Assembly (NCBI RefSeq): GCF_014640195.1
Contig: NZ_BMGM01000002.1
Span: forward strand, 124,001-188,000
From: Psychroflexus planctonicus
GTDB taxonomy: Bacteria > Bacteroidota > Bacteroidia > Flavobacteriales > Flavobacteriaceae
Direction: 5' to 3'
Length of the DNA: 64,000 bases
In this document: positions 1-8,528 of the stretch, piece by piece
Layout of the letters: each line of letters starts with the position of its first letter
Position numbering within the stretch: position 1 is the stretch's first letter
The notes under the pieces: model-generated
What the model was told of the DNA's origin: nothing
Database searches by the model: none
Seen by the model: the letters and a program-made list of their open reading frames with translations, nothing else
Made by a program: the position numbers and the translations under genes

Positions 1-1
1 C

Positions 2-157
2 TATAAAATGTGCATTGAGTTCGAATCCTACCTCCGAAAACAGCCAGGACTAAATAATAACGGTTTAATGAAACACATGGAGCGTTTAAAGAAATTGATG
101 AACTTCGCACATACCTTAGAGTTAATCCCATCGCTACCGCACGAATCCTTTCGGTAA
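2..157 (+). pseudogene. Remnant of a Bacteroidetes tyrosine integrase (SAM-like core-binding domain), truncated
   Basis: An open frame runs in from the left edge and stops at 155-157. It contains FESYLRKQPGLNNNGLMKHM and then ERLKKLMNFAHTLELIP. The pattern (YLR, then N-N-x-x-x-K-H, then LKKL..A) resembles the helical core-binding domain of integrases on Bacteroidetes mobile elements. No catalytic domain follows: after the proline the frame enters the 21-bp repeat and ends within a few codons (SLPHESFR). I read it as an integrase cut off at the repeat. The true 5' end lies outside the window. An alternative is a short unrelated protein, but the motif match makes that less likely. Confidence 0.6.
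133..153. repeat. 21-bp direct repeat, copy 1
   Basis: These 21 bases recur exactly at 1201-1221. In both copies a related AT-rich tail follows, containing AATCTAAAAGC (162-172 and 1235-1245). The copy forms the last codons of the integrase remnant. Its palindrome is shorter than that of copy 2 (TACCG against CGGTA). The two copies bracket the endonuclease-family gene, so they could be footprints of insertion or recombination, or members of a dispersed repeat family. Confidence 0.75.
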
Positions 158-192
158 TATAAATCTAAAAGCTAATAGCTAAAACCCCATTT

Positions 193-1017
193 CTAAAAAT
201 CAACTTCAAACCAAACAGGAATATGGTCTGAAATACGCCTAGCTTCTTTTAAATCATTAAAATCCAAGTAAAAATGAAGTACTCCACAATCTAAAACTTG
301 AATTATTTCAGGATTCAAGAAGATGTGATCATAAGATGAAGCCAAGCAATCATTTTGTATGCATTTGGTTCTTAAAGACGTTTTTTGCTGAGCCATTACA
401 GGGAGATAATTCATCTTTTTCAAAGGATTAAAAACACTATGCGAAGTAGGAACATTAAAATCACCAAGGAAAATCAATTGGTCATCAGGATATAATTTAG
501 GGTATTGTTTAAAATACTTAATTTCTGTTTCTGGCTGTTTACCCTTAGGCACCGCATGAAAACTAACCAAGGTAACCACTTCACCTTTATATTGAATGCG
601 CATCAAAAAGGGTTCTCGTTCAATTTCATTCACAAAGTTTTGATCTAACCAGGCCTTACCTATAATTTGAATTGTACTCGTTTTCCACAAATAGGCATAG
701 CGCTCGCTACCGTAAGGTGAACTTTGTGTAGGATTACTAATTGTATAATCCCACTTCGCTCCTTTTCTATTTAGTTTATCTGCTAATCGAGCAACAGCTT
801 TTGATCCACCAGGCCCAGCGACTACTTCTTGTAAAGCAACAACATCAAAATCCTTTAGTAAATCGGCCATATAAGCAATGCGTTCATCATTTTTGGATTT
901 GCCCATATGTTGTATATTCCAGCTACTAAGTTTAATTTGGGCAATGCTGATGCTGGCCCAAAAGCAAATGAAAACAATTAAAATTATGCTTCTATTTGAA
1001 TAAAGTTTTCTCTTCAT
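193..1017 (-). CDS. Secreted endonuclease/exonuclease/phosphatase family protein
   Basis: A DNase I-like metal-dependent phosphoesterase of 274 aa. The family set is present in order: LSSWNIQHMG near residue 30, the catalytic Glu in VALQEV near 60, FLGDFNVPTS near 185, SSYDHIFL near 228, and the terminal ISDHIPVW. A hydrophobic N-terminus ending in SIAQ looks like a signal peptide, so it probably acts in the periplasm or outside the cell. The substrate (nucleic acid, lipid or sugar phosphate) cannot be told from the sequence. The gene stands alone between the two copies of the 21-bp repeat, with an integrase remnant on one side and a recombinase gene on the other. That arrangement suggests it arrived, or was bracketed, by recombination. 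Confidence 0.85.
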   Translation of the reverse strand: MKRKLYSNRSIILIVFICFWASISIAQIKLSSWNIQHMGKSKNDERIAYMADLLKDFDVVALQEVVAGPGGSKAVARLADKLNRKGAKWDYTISNPTQSSPYGSERYAYLWKTSTIQIIGKAWLDQNFVNEIEREPFLMRIQYKGEVVTLVSFHAVPKGKQPETEIKYFKQYPKLYPDDQLIFLGDFNVPTSHSVFNPLKKMNYLPVMAQQKTSLRTKCIQNDCLASSYDHIFLNPEIIQVLDCGVLHFYLDFNDLKEARRISDHIPVWFEVDF

Positions 1018-1155
1018 TTGATAAGTTATGATTATCCCTAATTTTTATCTACTTCGTAAATCAATGTTGTTTTTTGCAAAGCAAACCTATTTAAACAAAA
1101 CTCTATGAGCAATTTACATCTAAATAAATTGTATCACTGTTCACAACAATAGGCT

Positions 1156-1189
1156 GTTCATTGTCACCGAACTCATAAAAACAATGAAC
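1156..1189. repeat. Inverted repeat (9-bp arms)
   Basis: GTTCATTGT at 1156-1164 and its exact complement ACAATGAAC at 1181-1189 enclose a 16-base loop. It sits between the endonuclease-family gene and the 21-bp repeat copy 2. No T-run follows on either strand, so it is not an obvious intrinsic terminator. It may be a recombination or protein-binding site, or chance. Confidence 0.4.
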
Positions 1190-1200
1190 GAATATACCCT

Positions 1201-1228
1201 GCTACCGCACGAATCCTTTCGTGTGGTA
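1201..1228. repeat. 21-bp repeat copy 2 within an 11-bp hairpin
   Basis: Bases 1201-1221 repeat 133-153 exactly. Here the repeat belongs to a longer palindrome: TACCGCACGAA (1203-1213), loop TCCT, TTCGTGTGGTA (1218-1228). All 11 positions pair if one G-T wobble is allowed. It lies just downstream of the minus-strand recombinase gene. It could be a transcript-end hairpin, a recombinase target or a dispersed palindromic repeat; the sequence does not decide. Confidence 0.7.
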
Positions 1229-1293
1229 TTATGAATCTAAAAGCGAACCTAAAAGCGAATAACTAAGAACTAATGGCTTAAGAAGAACTTAGA

Positions 1294-2199
1294 TTAAATT
1301 GCACTATAAAGTTTATCTAAAGGACTAATTTTTTTAGAACTTCCAGAATCAGTTACGTGTAAATATATTAACGTGGACTCTATTCTAGCGTGACCCAAAA
1401 GCTCTTTTAACGCAATGATATTTAAACCAGACTCCAATAAATGTGTAGCGTAAGTATGCCTGAGAACATGAGCGGTTATTTTTTTAGAAGTTTTTACATT
1501 ATTCTTGCTTTTAAAAATAATACGATGTATAGCTCCCGTAGTTATTGGTTTTGCTACTTCTGTATTAATTTCCCCACTATTAAATAAAAATTCTTCAGGT
1601 TCATAAAGCTGTATGTATTTTTGTAAACCACGAGAAAGCATTTCACCTAAAGGAACATAGCGGTCAAGTTTTCCTTTTTGTTTGGTAATTAAAACGCATT
1701 TTCGCATAAAGTCTACATGAGCTAATTTTAAGTTACACAACTCGTAGCTTCGTAAGCCACAACCATATAAGCAAGCTATAATTAAACGTTTTCGAAGACA
1801 CTTAGGTGAAGCTATAAGTTGCTTTACTTCTTGATGATTTAATACCACTGGCAGACTTCTATTTTGCTTTATTATGGGGAGATGAATTGAAATAGAATTC
1901 TCATCAATTAATTTATACATGGCTCTTAAACCATATATTACATGCTTAAAAAAACTTTCTGAAGGCGATGCATGTGCGTTTTTGCAATAAAATAGAAAAT
2001 CATTTATCTGTTTCTGACTCAGTTTTTCTGGGGAAACTTCAAAAAATAATGCAACTTGTGCTACACAATTAATATAATTTTTAAAAGTACTTCTGGCTTT
2101 TCCTGAAATTGTAAAATCTTGATTTAATAAGTTGTAAATATCTTCGAATCCTTTAATTTCAAAGGCTCTTTCAATAATAGATAATTTTTTTTGCTTCAT
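1294..2199 (-). CDS. Tyrosine recombinase/integrase (XerC-like)
   Basis: A site-specific DNA recombinase of 301 aa. The N-terminal ~115 residues are a SAM-like DNA-binding domain and the remainder is the catalytic domain. All expected active-site residues are visible: Arg150 (GCGLRSYEL), Lys175 in KQKGKLDR, His244 and Arg247 (AHVLRHTYATHLLE), His270 (LLGH) and Tyr279 (IYLHV). It is therefore probably active. Its form (VLNHQEV, YGCGLRSYEL, KGKLDRYVPL) is like the recombinases that accompany IS91-type elements and chromosomal integrase islands in Bacteroidetes. No IS91 transposase is present in the window, so this copy is alone. The 21-bp repeat and hairpin lie just beyond its 3' end. Confidence 0.9.
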   Translation of the reverse strand: MKQKKLSIIERAFEIKGFEDIYNLLNQDFTISGKARSTFKNYINCVAQVALFFEVSPEKLSQKQINDFLFYCKNAHASPSESFFKHVIYGLRAMYKLIDENSISIHLPIIKQNRSLPVVLNHQEVKQLIASPKCLRKRLIIACLYGCGLRSYELCNLKLAHVDFMRKCVLITKQKGKLDRYVPLGEMLSRGLQKYIQLYEPEEFLFNSGEINTEVAKPITTGAIHRIIFKSKNNVKTSKKITAHVLRHTYATHLLESGLNIIALKELLGHARIESTLIYLHVTDSGSSKKISPLDKLYSAI

Positions 2200-2361
2200 T
2201 AATTTGATATGTAAATTGCTAATGATAGTAAATATTTTCAGCTACATAAAAATTCTAACAAGAAAAAGGAATAATAATCACTCAAAATCATTTATATATT
2301 TTTAATTGCTAAACGTTTCATTTCAGGGTAAAATATTATTTTTACTAGCCAATTTATCTGT

Positions 2362-3561
2362 ATGCAAAAACTTATCATTTTTTTACTTTTTGTTTTTTCA
2401 GCACCAAGTATTTTTGGTCAAAACTTATTTAAAGAAGCCTATTTTGTAAACAAAAAACAGGACACAATACATGGATTAATAAAGGATTATGATTGGAATT
2501 TTAATCCAAACTACTTCATTTTCAAAAAAGATGAAAATAGTGTAGAACAAAAAATATTTCCCGAAAGTGTACTTCTTTTTGAAATATTTAATGCTTCAAA
2601 ATACAAATCAAGTCTGGTTCAAATTGATGTTTCAGAGCATCGAATTGAAAAATTAAGCAAAGAAAAACCAGCTAATTTCGAAAGCAAACATCTATTCTTA
2701 AAAACCTTAGTTGAAGGTGAAGCTAATTTATATAAATTTTCTAGCGATAAACTTATTAGATACTTTATTGAAACTAGCGAAAGTGGTATCGAACAATTGG
2801 TTTATAAAAAATATGTAAATAACAACAGTGAAATTTTAGAAAACAACAGATTTAGGCAACAACTGTTACTAAAATTAGATTGTGAAAATCTAAAAAAGTA
2901 TTCTTTAAAAAATATAAAATACAGACAAAAAACTTTGGTTAAACTGGTAAGCAATTACAATTCATGTTTTGAAGTTTCAAATAAAAATTATGTTGCAAAG
3001 AAAGCTAAAAAGGCGTTTTTTGTTTCAATAAATCCAGGTGTACAAATGGCAAGTCTAAGCACTGAATCGGGTAGAAATGTAAAAAGTAAAACCGAATTCG
3101 ATGCTGAATACACTTTTAGACTAGGTCTTGAAGTTGAATATATTTTGCCCTTCAACAATAAAAAATGGTCTCTGATTTTTGAACCGGCATACCAGTATTA
3201 CTCATCAAGAGTAAGTGTGGAACCAGATTTTTTAGATTCCTACCGAGAAGTAGATTACCAGTCTATAGAACTTAATTTTGGAGTGAGGTATTATATGTTT
3301 TTAAACAAAAGTCAGCCCATTTTTATCAACTTAGGCCTGTCTCAAGATATTGATTTTAATTCTGAAATAACTGGAAATATAGAAGCTATTCTAGATATCA
3401 AGTCAGCTCTTAATCCATTAGTAGGAGCAGGCTTCAAGTTTAATGAGACAATGAGTTTAGAATTGCGGTATCAAATTAACAGAGACTTACTCACCAAATA
3501 CGTTTCAAGAAATTCAGACTATCGTAGTTTAGCTTTAATTTTCAGTTATCGATTCATGTAA
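2362..3561 (+). CDS. Predicted outer-membrane beta-barrel protein, function unknown
   Basis: A 399-aa protein with a signal peptide (hydrophobic run ending in SIFGQ). The N-terminal ~200 residues are rich in Lys, Asn and Ser; they begin with a segment like FVNKKQDTIHGLIKDYDWN, typical of flavobacterial secreted proteins of unknown role. From about residue 215 the pattern changes to alternating beta-strands ending in an aromatic C-terminus (LALIFSYRFM), as in PorT/OmpW-like barrels. It is followed after 18 bases by a lipoprotein gene and then a SpoU methylase, probably in one transcript. I do not recognise the function. Confidence 0.7.
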   Translation: MQKLIIFLLFVFSAPSIFGQNLFKEAYFVNKKQDTIHGLIKDYDWNFNPNYFIFKKDENSVEQKIFPESVLLFEIFNASKYKSSLVQIDVSEHRIEKLSKEKPANFESKHLFLKTLVEGEANLYKFSSDKLIRYFIETSESGIEQLVYKKYVNNNSEILENNRFRQQLLLKLDCENLKKYSLKNIKYRQKTLVKLVSNYNSCFEVSNKNYVAKKAKKAFFVSINPGVQMASLSTESGRNVKSKTEFDAEYTFRLGLEVEYILPFNNKKWSLIFEPAYQYYSSRVSVEPDFLDSYREVDYQSIELNFGVRYYMFLNKSQPIFINLGLSQDIDFNSEITGNIEAILDIKSALNPLVGAGFKFNETMSLELRYQINRDLLTKYVSRNSDYRSLALIFSYRFM

Positions 3562-3579
3562 TTTTTTATAGTCACAGTA

Positions 3580-4143
3580 ATGAAGACATTCATACCAATA
3601 TACATATTTGTTTTTTTGCTGCTTGGGTGCAACGATCAAGCCTCTAAGGATTTATTTAAAACTACCGATGGTGAATATGCTTCAAGAATGGGCAAATTTG
3701 TTGCTGCATATCCAAGCAAACCTTTTCATCATATTTCTAATCGAAAAATAGATGAAGAAAGTGATTTAATTCAAGAGTTTCATTTAATAAGATCAACATT
3801 TGGAGATTACAAGGTTTTTTCTGTTGAATATTTTGAATTGGATGAAAAAATAGTTTCTGAATATACTACTGAAGAACTTCTAGAGATTGTAAAATCTGAT
3901 ATTGATAACTTTTTATATGAAGCTGATTTTGTTCCTGGATTTATCAATCAAACAAAATTGCAAGGTTCCAAGGCTTTGTTTTTTTCTTATCAACCAAATC
4001 CCAAATTAGCTAAACAGATACCAACTGCCAAAGCAGAAGGCAAAGCAGTTATAAGGAATAACCGTGTATATTACATGTATTATTTCGGCAAAATTGATAG
4101 GCAAGCAGAGCGATTTCTAGAGAGTTTTAGATTTACTAAATAA
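3580..4143 (+). CDS. Putative lipoprotein, function unknown
   Basis: A 187-aa protein. The N-terminus has a lipoprotein signal with lipobox LLGC (Cys17), so the mature protein should be lipid-anchored in the envelope. The remainder is soluble alpha/beta sequence with no motif I recognise. It ends 2 bases before the SpoU methylase start, which implies translational coupling. The preceding beta-barrel gene is 18 bases upstream. A role with the barrel is possible, but only position supports it. Confidence 0.65.
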   Translation: MKTFIPIYIFVFLLLGCNDQASKDLFKTTDGEYASRMGKFVAAYPSKPFHHISNRKIDEESDLIQEFHLIRSTFGDYKVFSVEYFELDEKIVSEYTTEELLEIVKSDIDNFLYEADFVPGFINQTKLQGSKALFFSYQPNPKLAKQIPTAKAEGKAVIRNNRVYYMYYFGKIDRQAERFLESFRFTK

Positions 4144-4145
4144 CA

Positions 4146-4640
4146 ATGCAACAACTTGAACACAATAATACTCCGCTAGCAAAACACAAAAAACAAATTA
4201 TAGTTTCTTGTACCTTTATTTCCAGTCCTGCCAATTTAGGAATGATTTCTAGAAATGCTGAAGCATTTGGAGTAAAACAAATTTTACTTTCAAAAAATAA
4301 TGCTTCTTTTCTAGAGAGCAATCGTTTTAAAAGAACTGCTAGAAATTCAAATGAAAATATTCAATTTAAAGTGATTGATTCTCTTGAAGATGAAATACAA
4401 AATTTGAAGGAAATGAATTTTCATATACTAGCATTAGAACTAACAAAGAACAGTGTTTCTTTACAAAGCATGAAGCATTTTGAAAAAACACTACTCATTT
4501 TAGGCAACGAAAATACTGGAATACCCGAAGATGCATTGTCTATTTGCCAGCAAGCAATACACATCAATCAATTTGGTAAAAACTCAAGTATAAATGTTGC
4601 TCAAGCTTTAGGAATCAGTCTTTATGAAATGACAAAATGA
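4146..4640 (+). CDS. TrmH/SpoU-family RNA 2'-O-ribose methyltransferase, short form
   Basis: A 164-aa SpoU (SPOUT) methyltransferase domain. The family motifs are present: an N-terminal PANLGMISRNAEAFG (substrate Asn/Arg motif), LILGNENTGIP for the knotted SAM-binding loop, and NVAQALGISLYE at the C-terminus. It lacks the extra N-terminal substrate-binding domain seen in RlmB-type enzymes, including the homologue at 32013, so it is closer to the TrmL/TrmH small forms acting on tRNA or rRNA. The exact target base cannot be inferred. It is the last gene of a likely three-gene transcript. Confidence 0.85.
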   Translation: MQQLEHNNTPLAKHKKQIIVSCTFISSPANLGMISRNAEAFGVKQILLSKNNASFLESNRFKRTARNSNENIQFKVIDSLEDEIQNLKEMNFHILALELTKNSVSLQSMKHFEKTLLILGNENTGIPEDALSICQQAIHINQFGKNSSINVAQALGISLYEMTK

Positions 4641-4686
4641 AATTAAACCGAATATAAATAATGAAAATAAGGTTTAGGTATCTGAA

Positions 4687-6435
4687 CTAAATTTTTATTA
4701 CTTTTTTAATTATTCTACCAAATTCACCAGAAAAAGAAACAAGCAAAGTCCCCGACCATTCAGGCTTTAGGTTTAGCGTGATTTTTCCATCAGCATTTTG
4801 AATTGTATTTTCAAATAGCTTTTGACCTTGCAAATTGTGTACTTCAATATCTACTTCACCAGAAATGGCTTTCAGCTTAAACGAAACTTTGTTTTTAGCA
4901 GGATTAGGATAAGGGCCAATTATATTTTTTTCAGCCCAATCTTCAAGAGATAGATTGGCGATATCAAATGTCCAAAATCCCTCTGGAGCTACCATGGGTC
5001 TAGTCATGGTTTTGCCCGAATTGGCTTCAGCCCAAATATAATATTCTATAGTCGAAGCACTTGAAGGCACAGATAAAGTAGTAGCCCAATTATCATCTGT
5101 ATTAAAACTCATAGGTGTTTCTTCAAAATCGGTATCACCCGTTTCTCTCCAAAACACTTTTGCTTCGCTAATGTCTGAATTGTGTTTAATAGAAGCATTT
5201 ACTGGAATAGCTAAATTGGTATTCGCTTCTTCAACAGGTTCGTGAATGATTAAAAGTGGATCAGAAACTCCGATGCTGTGCGTTATACAATGTATTGCTC
5301 CACTTAGTGCAATTAAAAGCTCTTCTGAATTATCTACATCAATACCTACAATATTATATCCTGGTAATAATTCTTCATAAAGTGCAAGTGCATCTACATC
5401 TACTTCTGGTCTGTAAGTAGGAACAATCACTGTTTCATTTACAAAAACAGAATTGGTATAAGTTCTATAATATCCGCCCGTATCTGGATATAATCCTGAA
5501 GTACTTGGTGGGGCATCAATCCACTCAATTTTGTAATCTGTACCAAAGGGAGTTTGAAAATTGGAAGTAAGGTAATTAATATTCGCTTCAATTTGCGGAC
5601 CATCAGCAATTCCGTCTGGATATTTACTCACCAAAATGGTTTGTTCATCCAATAGTTTCATGTGCATATCAATATGATCAATCGGATCGAAAGGTGTTTG
5701 GTCAAATTTAATATAATTGGTAATTCCTTGATATTCAAACATAATGTCATCAATCTCAGATGCTGTTTTCGAAGTAACACCATACGGATTACCAACTTGA
5801 TTTTCTTCTAATATTAATTTAGATGCAAAAGCAGTACCCATGCCATCAGACATAAAATTACCTCCAGTATTTACCAAATCATCTGTACCCGAATTGGTCC
5901 TAAAAAGCGGTACGTTGGTAAAATTAGCATGAGCTACAGGCATTTCGTTGTCATCTGGTCTTGGGCGGTTGTAAATCCAATCTACCAATGCTAAATCTCC
6001 TACATCGTTAGTATATACTGTATTTCCAGCATAATCTCTAATCCAAATTGAATTGCTTGGGGTATCTAAAAATTCAACTTGAGACATATCTATACCATTT
6101 GAAGATAGATAAGATGAAACCAAACTCTGATTTTGTGTAGTAATCAATACTTTGCATTCTTGAACAGCAGCTTCAACAATTTGCAAAAGAATATTTTGAA
6201 ATGAATTAGTCCAACGTATAACTAAATATTCAATTTCTTCCCATTCAGCAGCAGTTCTAACTGGTGAACTTGGTGCAGAACTCGCCGTATTGCTTTTAAA
6301 CTGAAAATCTGAAATTAAACTTTTTTCTTCATCGCTAGTTCCTTTAGGCAATACTTTTTCTAGTTGTTGTGCCTTTGTCTGTATGGTGAAGGAGAAAAGA
6401 AAAATTAATAGTAAGAAAGAAAAAGATTGTTTCAT
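4687..6435 (-). CDS. Secreted agmatine deiminase / Porphyromonas-type peptidylarginine deiminase family protein with T9SS sorting domain
   Basis: A guanidino-group-modifying enzyme related to agmatine deiminase and the P. gingivalis peptidylarginine deiminase. Order: signal peptide (start ATG at 6435; an upstream GTG only adds eight residues), deiminase domain (~60-400), an Ig-like beta segment (~405-490), and a T9SS type A C-terminal domain beginning GPYPNPAKNKV. Numbered from the ATG, the expected catalytic set is present: Asp134 in IWIRDY, His254 and Asp256 in DHIDMH, Asn328 in TYTNSVF and Cys383 in AIHCITHS. The GGN motif is also visible. It should be exported through type IX secretion, whose porT and porX are in this window. 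The substrate could be protein arginine, free arginine or agmatine. The gene stands alone. Confidence 0.88.
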   Translation of the reverse strand: MKQSFSFLLLIFLFSFTIQTKAQQLEKVLPKGTSDEEKSLISDFQFKSNTASSAPSSPVRTAAEWEEIEYLVIRWTNSFQNILLQIVEAAVQECKVLITTQNQSLVSSYLSSNGIDMSQVEFLDTPSNSIWIRDYAGNTVYTNDVGDLALVDWIYNRPRPDDNEMPVAHANFTNVPLFRTNSGTDDLVNTGGNFMSDGMGTAFASKLILEENQVGNPYGVTSKTASEIDDIMFEYQGITNYIKFDQTPFDPIDHIDMHMKLLDEQTILVSKYPDGIADGPQIEANINYLTSNFQTPFGTDYKIEWIDAPPSTSGLYPDTGGYYRTYTNSVFVNETVIVPTYRPEVDVDALALYEELLPGYNIVGIDVDNSEELLIALSGAIHCITHSIGVSDPLLIIHEPVEEANTNLAIPVNASIKHNSDISEAKVFWRETGDTDFEETPMSFNTDDNWATTLSVPSSASTIEYYIWAEANSGKTMTRPMVAPEGFWTFDIANLSLEDWAEKNIIGPYPNPAKNKVSFKLKAISGEVDIEVHNLQGQKLFENTIQNADGKITLNLKPEWSGTLLVSFSGEFGRIIKKVIKI

Positions 6436-6554
6436 AAGGTAATTTATTGAGTGGCTCACTTCTATATGTAAATTAATTGTAAAACTAATAAATTAGCTTT
6501 TAAGATGAAGGTTTTTAAAAAAGTTAGGTACGCATTATCAAATAATAGGTTAAA

Positions 6555-7991
6555 TTATCTTTTAATAAAGGTCTTGTAATGGTCATAGCGGTCAAAAATT
6601 TGTCTTACATAATTGTAAGGTTCTGTTCCGCGCACATAGCCATATCTAATTCCTTTACTATTGTAATATTCTGGACTTGCTAAATCTAAAATGGCAAGCT
6701 CTACATTATCATCCCAAATATTTGGACTTAAATTTTTACGTTTTGCAATACGTTGAGCATCTTTTAAATGAGCATAACCACAATTATATGAAGCTAAGGT
6801 AAATTTAATGCGTTGTATAGAATCGGTAATATCTTCATGTTTTCCCCAAACTTCTTGTAAGTAAGCTGAACCACCACGCAAGCTTTCATTAGGGTCACTT
6901 GGATCTACAATATTTAAAGCTTCTGCTGTAGCTGGCATAATTTGCATGAGTCCTTGTGCACCAGCCCAAGATTCAGATTGGGGTTTAAATTGAGATTCTT
7001 GATAAGCAATGGATGCTACTAAACGCCAATCCCATCCAATTTCTTCAGCATATTTTTTAATCAAATCATCATAAGGACTAATTTTATTATCGCTTATGCT
7101 ATAAAATTCACTTTTTACTCTTGCCTTATAACGTCTCTTGTTTTTATAGTATTTGTTGTAAATAACATGATAATCTACGGTTTTGGTGAAATCTCTAATC
7201 CATTCATTTACTTCAGCAAGTAATTCTGGAGAACTTTTTCTAACTCCCCAAGCAATTTGTTGAGAAAAACTGATTTTAGTAGACACATCTAAAATAGGGT
7301 AGAAGCTAGCATTGATGTATCCTATATTTTGATCTACTACCGTGTATTTTAATTCGCCATCTGCTACTTTTTTAATAATTTCTTCTGTGGTTAAAGTTCC
7401 TGCAATGGTATCTATAACAATATTTCCACCTAATTCTTGATTCAAATTTTCAAGTCGGGCGGCATAAGAAGAGTTCTTTTTTACTGAAACCGTATCATCT
7501 ATAAGTTGAATTGGATCAGTTATCATTTGCTCTTTAATCTGATGCAATTTCATTCTTCTCCAATTTGCTGGCTTTCTTTGTACAAGAACCTGATTAGCCA
7601 AATACAAAGGTTCTGTAAAGTTTATTTTATTTTTTCTTTCGTTTAAAATAGTGTAACCGTAGGCAATTAAATCTCCTTCACCACGATCTAACATTTCAAT
7701 CAATTCATTTTCATCTTGGGCAATAACCATTTCTAATCCAACGTCTAATTTTTTACAAAGTCGCTCCAATAATTCGTATTCAAAGCCCATTGCTTTGCCT
7801 TTGTATAGAAAGTAAGAAGTTCCGCTATAGGTAGTTAGGGCTCTTAATTTGCCGCGTTTTTTTATTCCTTCTAAATCTAATGTTATAGATTTATATTGAT
7901 TTTCTGCAAGATTGGCTTCATTTGTTTCTGAAGTTGGTGATGGAGAACAACTGAATAAAATTCCGATAATAATTAAGTAATAATACCTCAT
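6555..7991 (-). CDS. mltF: Membrane-bound lytic murein transglycosylase MltF-like lipoprotein
   Basis: A peptidoglycan-cleaving lipoprotein. The start at 7991 places a lipoprotein signal (YYYLIIIGILFSCS, Cys near residue 15) at the N-terminus; an upstream in-frame start would put nine extra residues before it. A periplasmic solute-binding domain of the SBP_bac_3 type (~45-285) is followed by an SLT transglycosylase domain (~310-475). The latter shows the catalytic Glu in AYQESQF, then AGAQGLMQIMP and ASYNCGYAH. This two-domain layout is the MltF family. It acts on the glycan strands from the periplasmic face. It lies on the same strand as the genes on either side, with ~80-120 base gaps. Confidence 0.9.
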   Translation of the reverse strand: MRYYYLIIIGILFSCSPSPTSETNEANLAENQYKSITLDLEGIKKRGKLRALTTYSGTSYFLYKGKAMGFEYELLERLCKKLDVGLEMVIAQDENELIEMLDRGEGDLIAYGYTILNERKNKINFTEPLYLANQVLVQRKPANWRRMKLHQIKEQMITDPIQLIDDTVSVKKNSSYAARLENLNQELGGNIVIDTIAGTLTTEEIIKKVADGELKYTVVDQNIGYINASFYPILDVSTKISFSQQIAWGVRKSSPELLAEVNEWIRDFTKTVDYHVIYNKYYKNKRRYKARVKSEFYSISDNKISPYDDLIKKYAEEIGWDWRLVASIAYQESQFKPQSESWAGAQGLMQIMPATAEALNIVDPSDPNESLRGGSAYLQEVWGKHEDITDSIQRIKFTLASYNCGYAHLKDAQRIAKRKNLSPNIWDDNVELAILDLASPEYYNSKGIRYGYVRGTEPYNYVRQIFDRYDHYKTFIKR

Positions 7992-8071
7992 ATATTGAAT
8001 TTGGATTTCAATATACAAAAAAAGTACAACTCGATATGAAACACTTAAGTTATTCGGTTCACTTTAACTAT

Positions 8072-8449
8072 CTATTCATCAATTACAGTTAGCTTTTGAA
8101 CGCGTGCAATAGAGTCACAATTTTCAAACAACATGGCTAGGTTCTCCTTTTTATAGCTGCCTTCAATGTAATAGACTTTACAAGAATCCAGCTTGGTATT
8201 ACTTTTCTTAAAATCCACATTTCCATTGCTTAGTAGCGCAGAAATACTAGCTGTATCAATTTGCGTATCTTGAAATTGGCGAAGTGCTTCTTCTGAAATT
8301 TGACGTTCCTTAATTCTGATATTTTTCTTCACTCTAGCATCTAAACCGTAGTTGCAAGAAGTTTTTTTCCCGGATAAGAAAAAAAGTAAAAAAACAATAC
8401 CAATAACCAATCCAAAGGAATAATAGGCAAGACGATGTACAAATTTCAT
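8072..8449 (-). CDS. Small membrane-anchored protein conserved in flavobacteria (possibly DUF4258)
   Basis: A 125-aa protein with one N-terminal transmembrane segment (residues ~8-26) and a short soluble domain. Cys32 (KKTSCNYG) lies just after the membrane; further Cys occur in DSCKVYYIEG and FENCDSI. I recall similar flavobacterial proteins annotated as DUF4258 next to alanine dehydrogenase, but I cannot confirm this here. It sits between mltF and ald on the same strand; it starts 79 bases after the ald stop. No function is proposed. Confidence 0.65.
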   Translation of the reverse strand: MKFVHRLAYYSFGLVIGIVFLLFFLSGKKTSCNYGLDARVKKNIRIKERQISEEALRQFQDTQIDTASISALLSNGNVDFKKSNTKLDSCKVYYIEGSYKKENLAMLFENCDSIARVQKLTVIDE

Positions 8450-8528
8450 TTTAATGAATTAAATTTCTGGAGATTTTCCGTAAGTGGGCAAAAATACTTA
8501 TTCAAGAAGAATTAAAATTGAATCTGGC

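Noticed and set aside
4640-4687. Possible terminator between the SpoU and deiminase genes
   Set aside because: AAACC and GGTTT are separated by an unpaired AT-rich stretch with no T-run of note; too weak to list.
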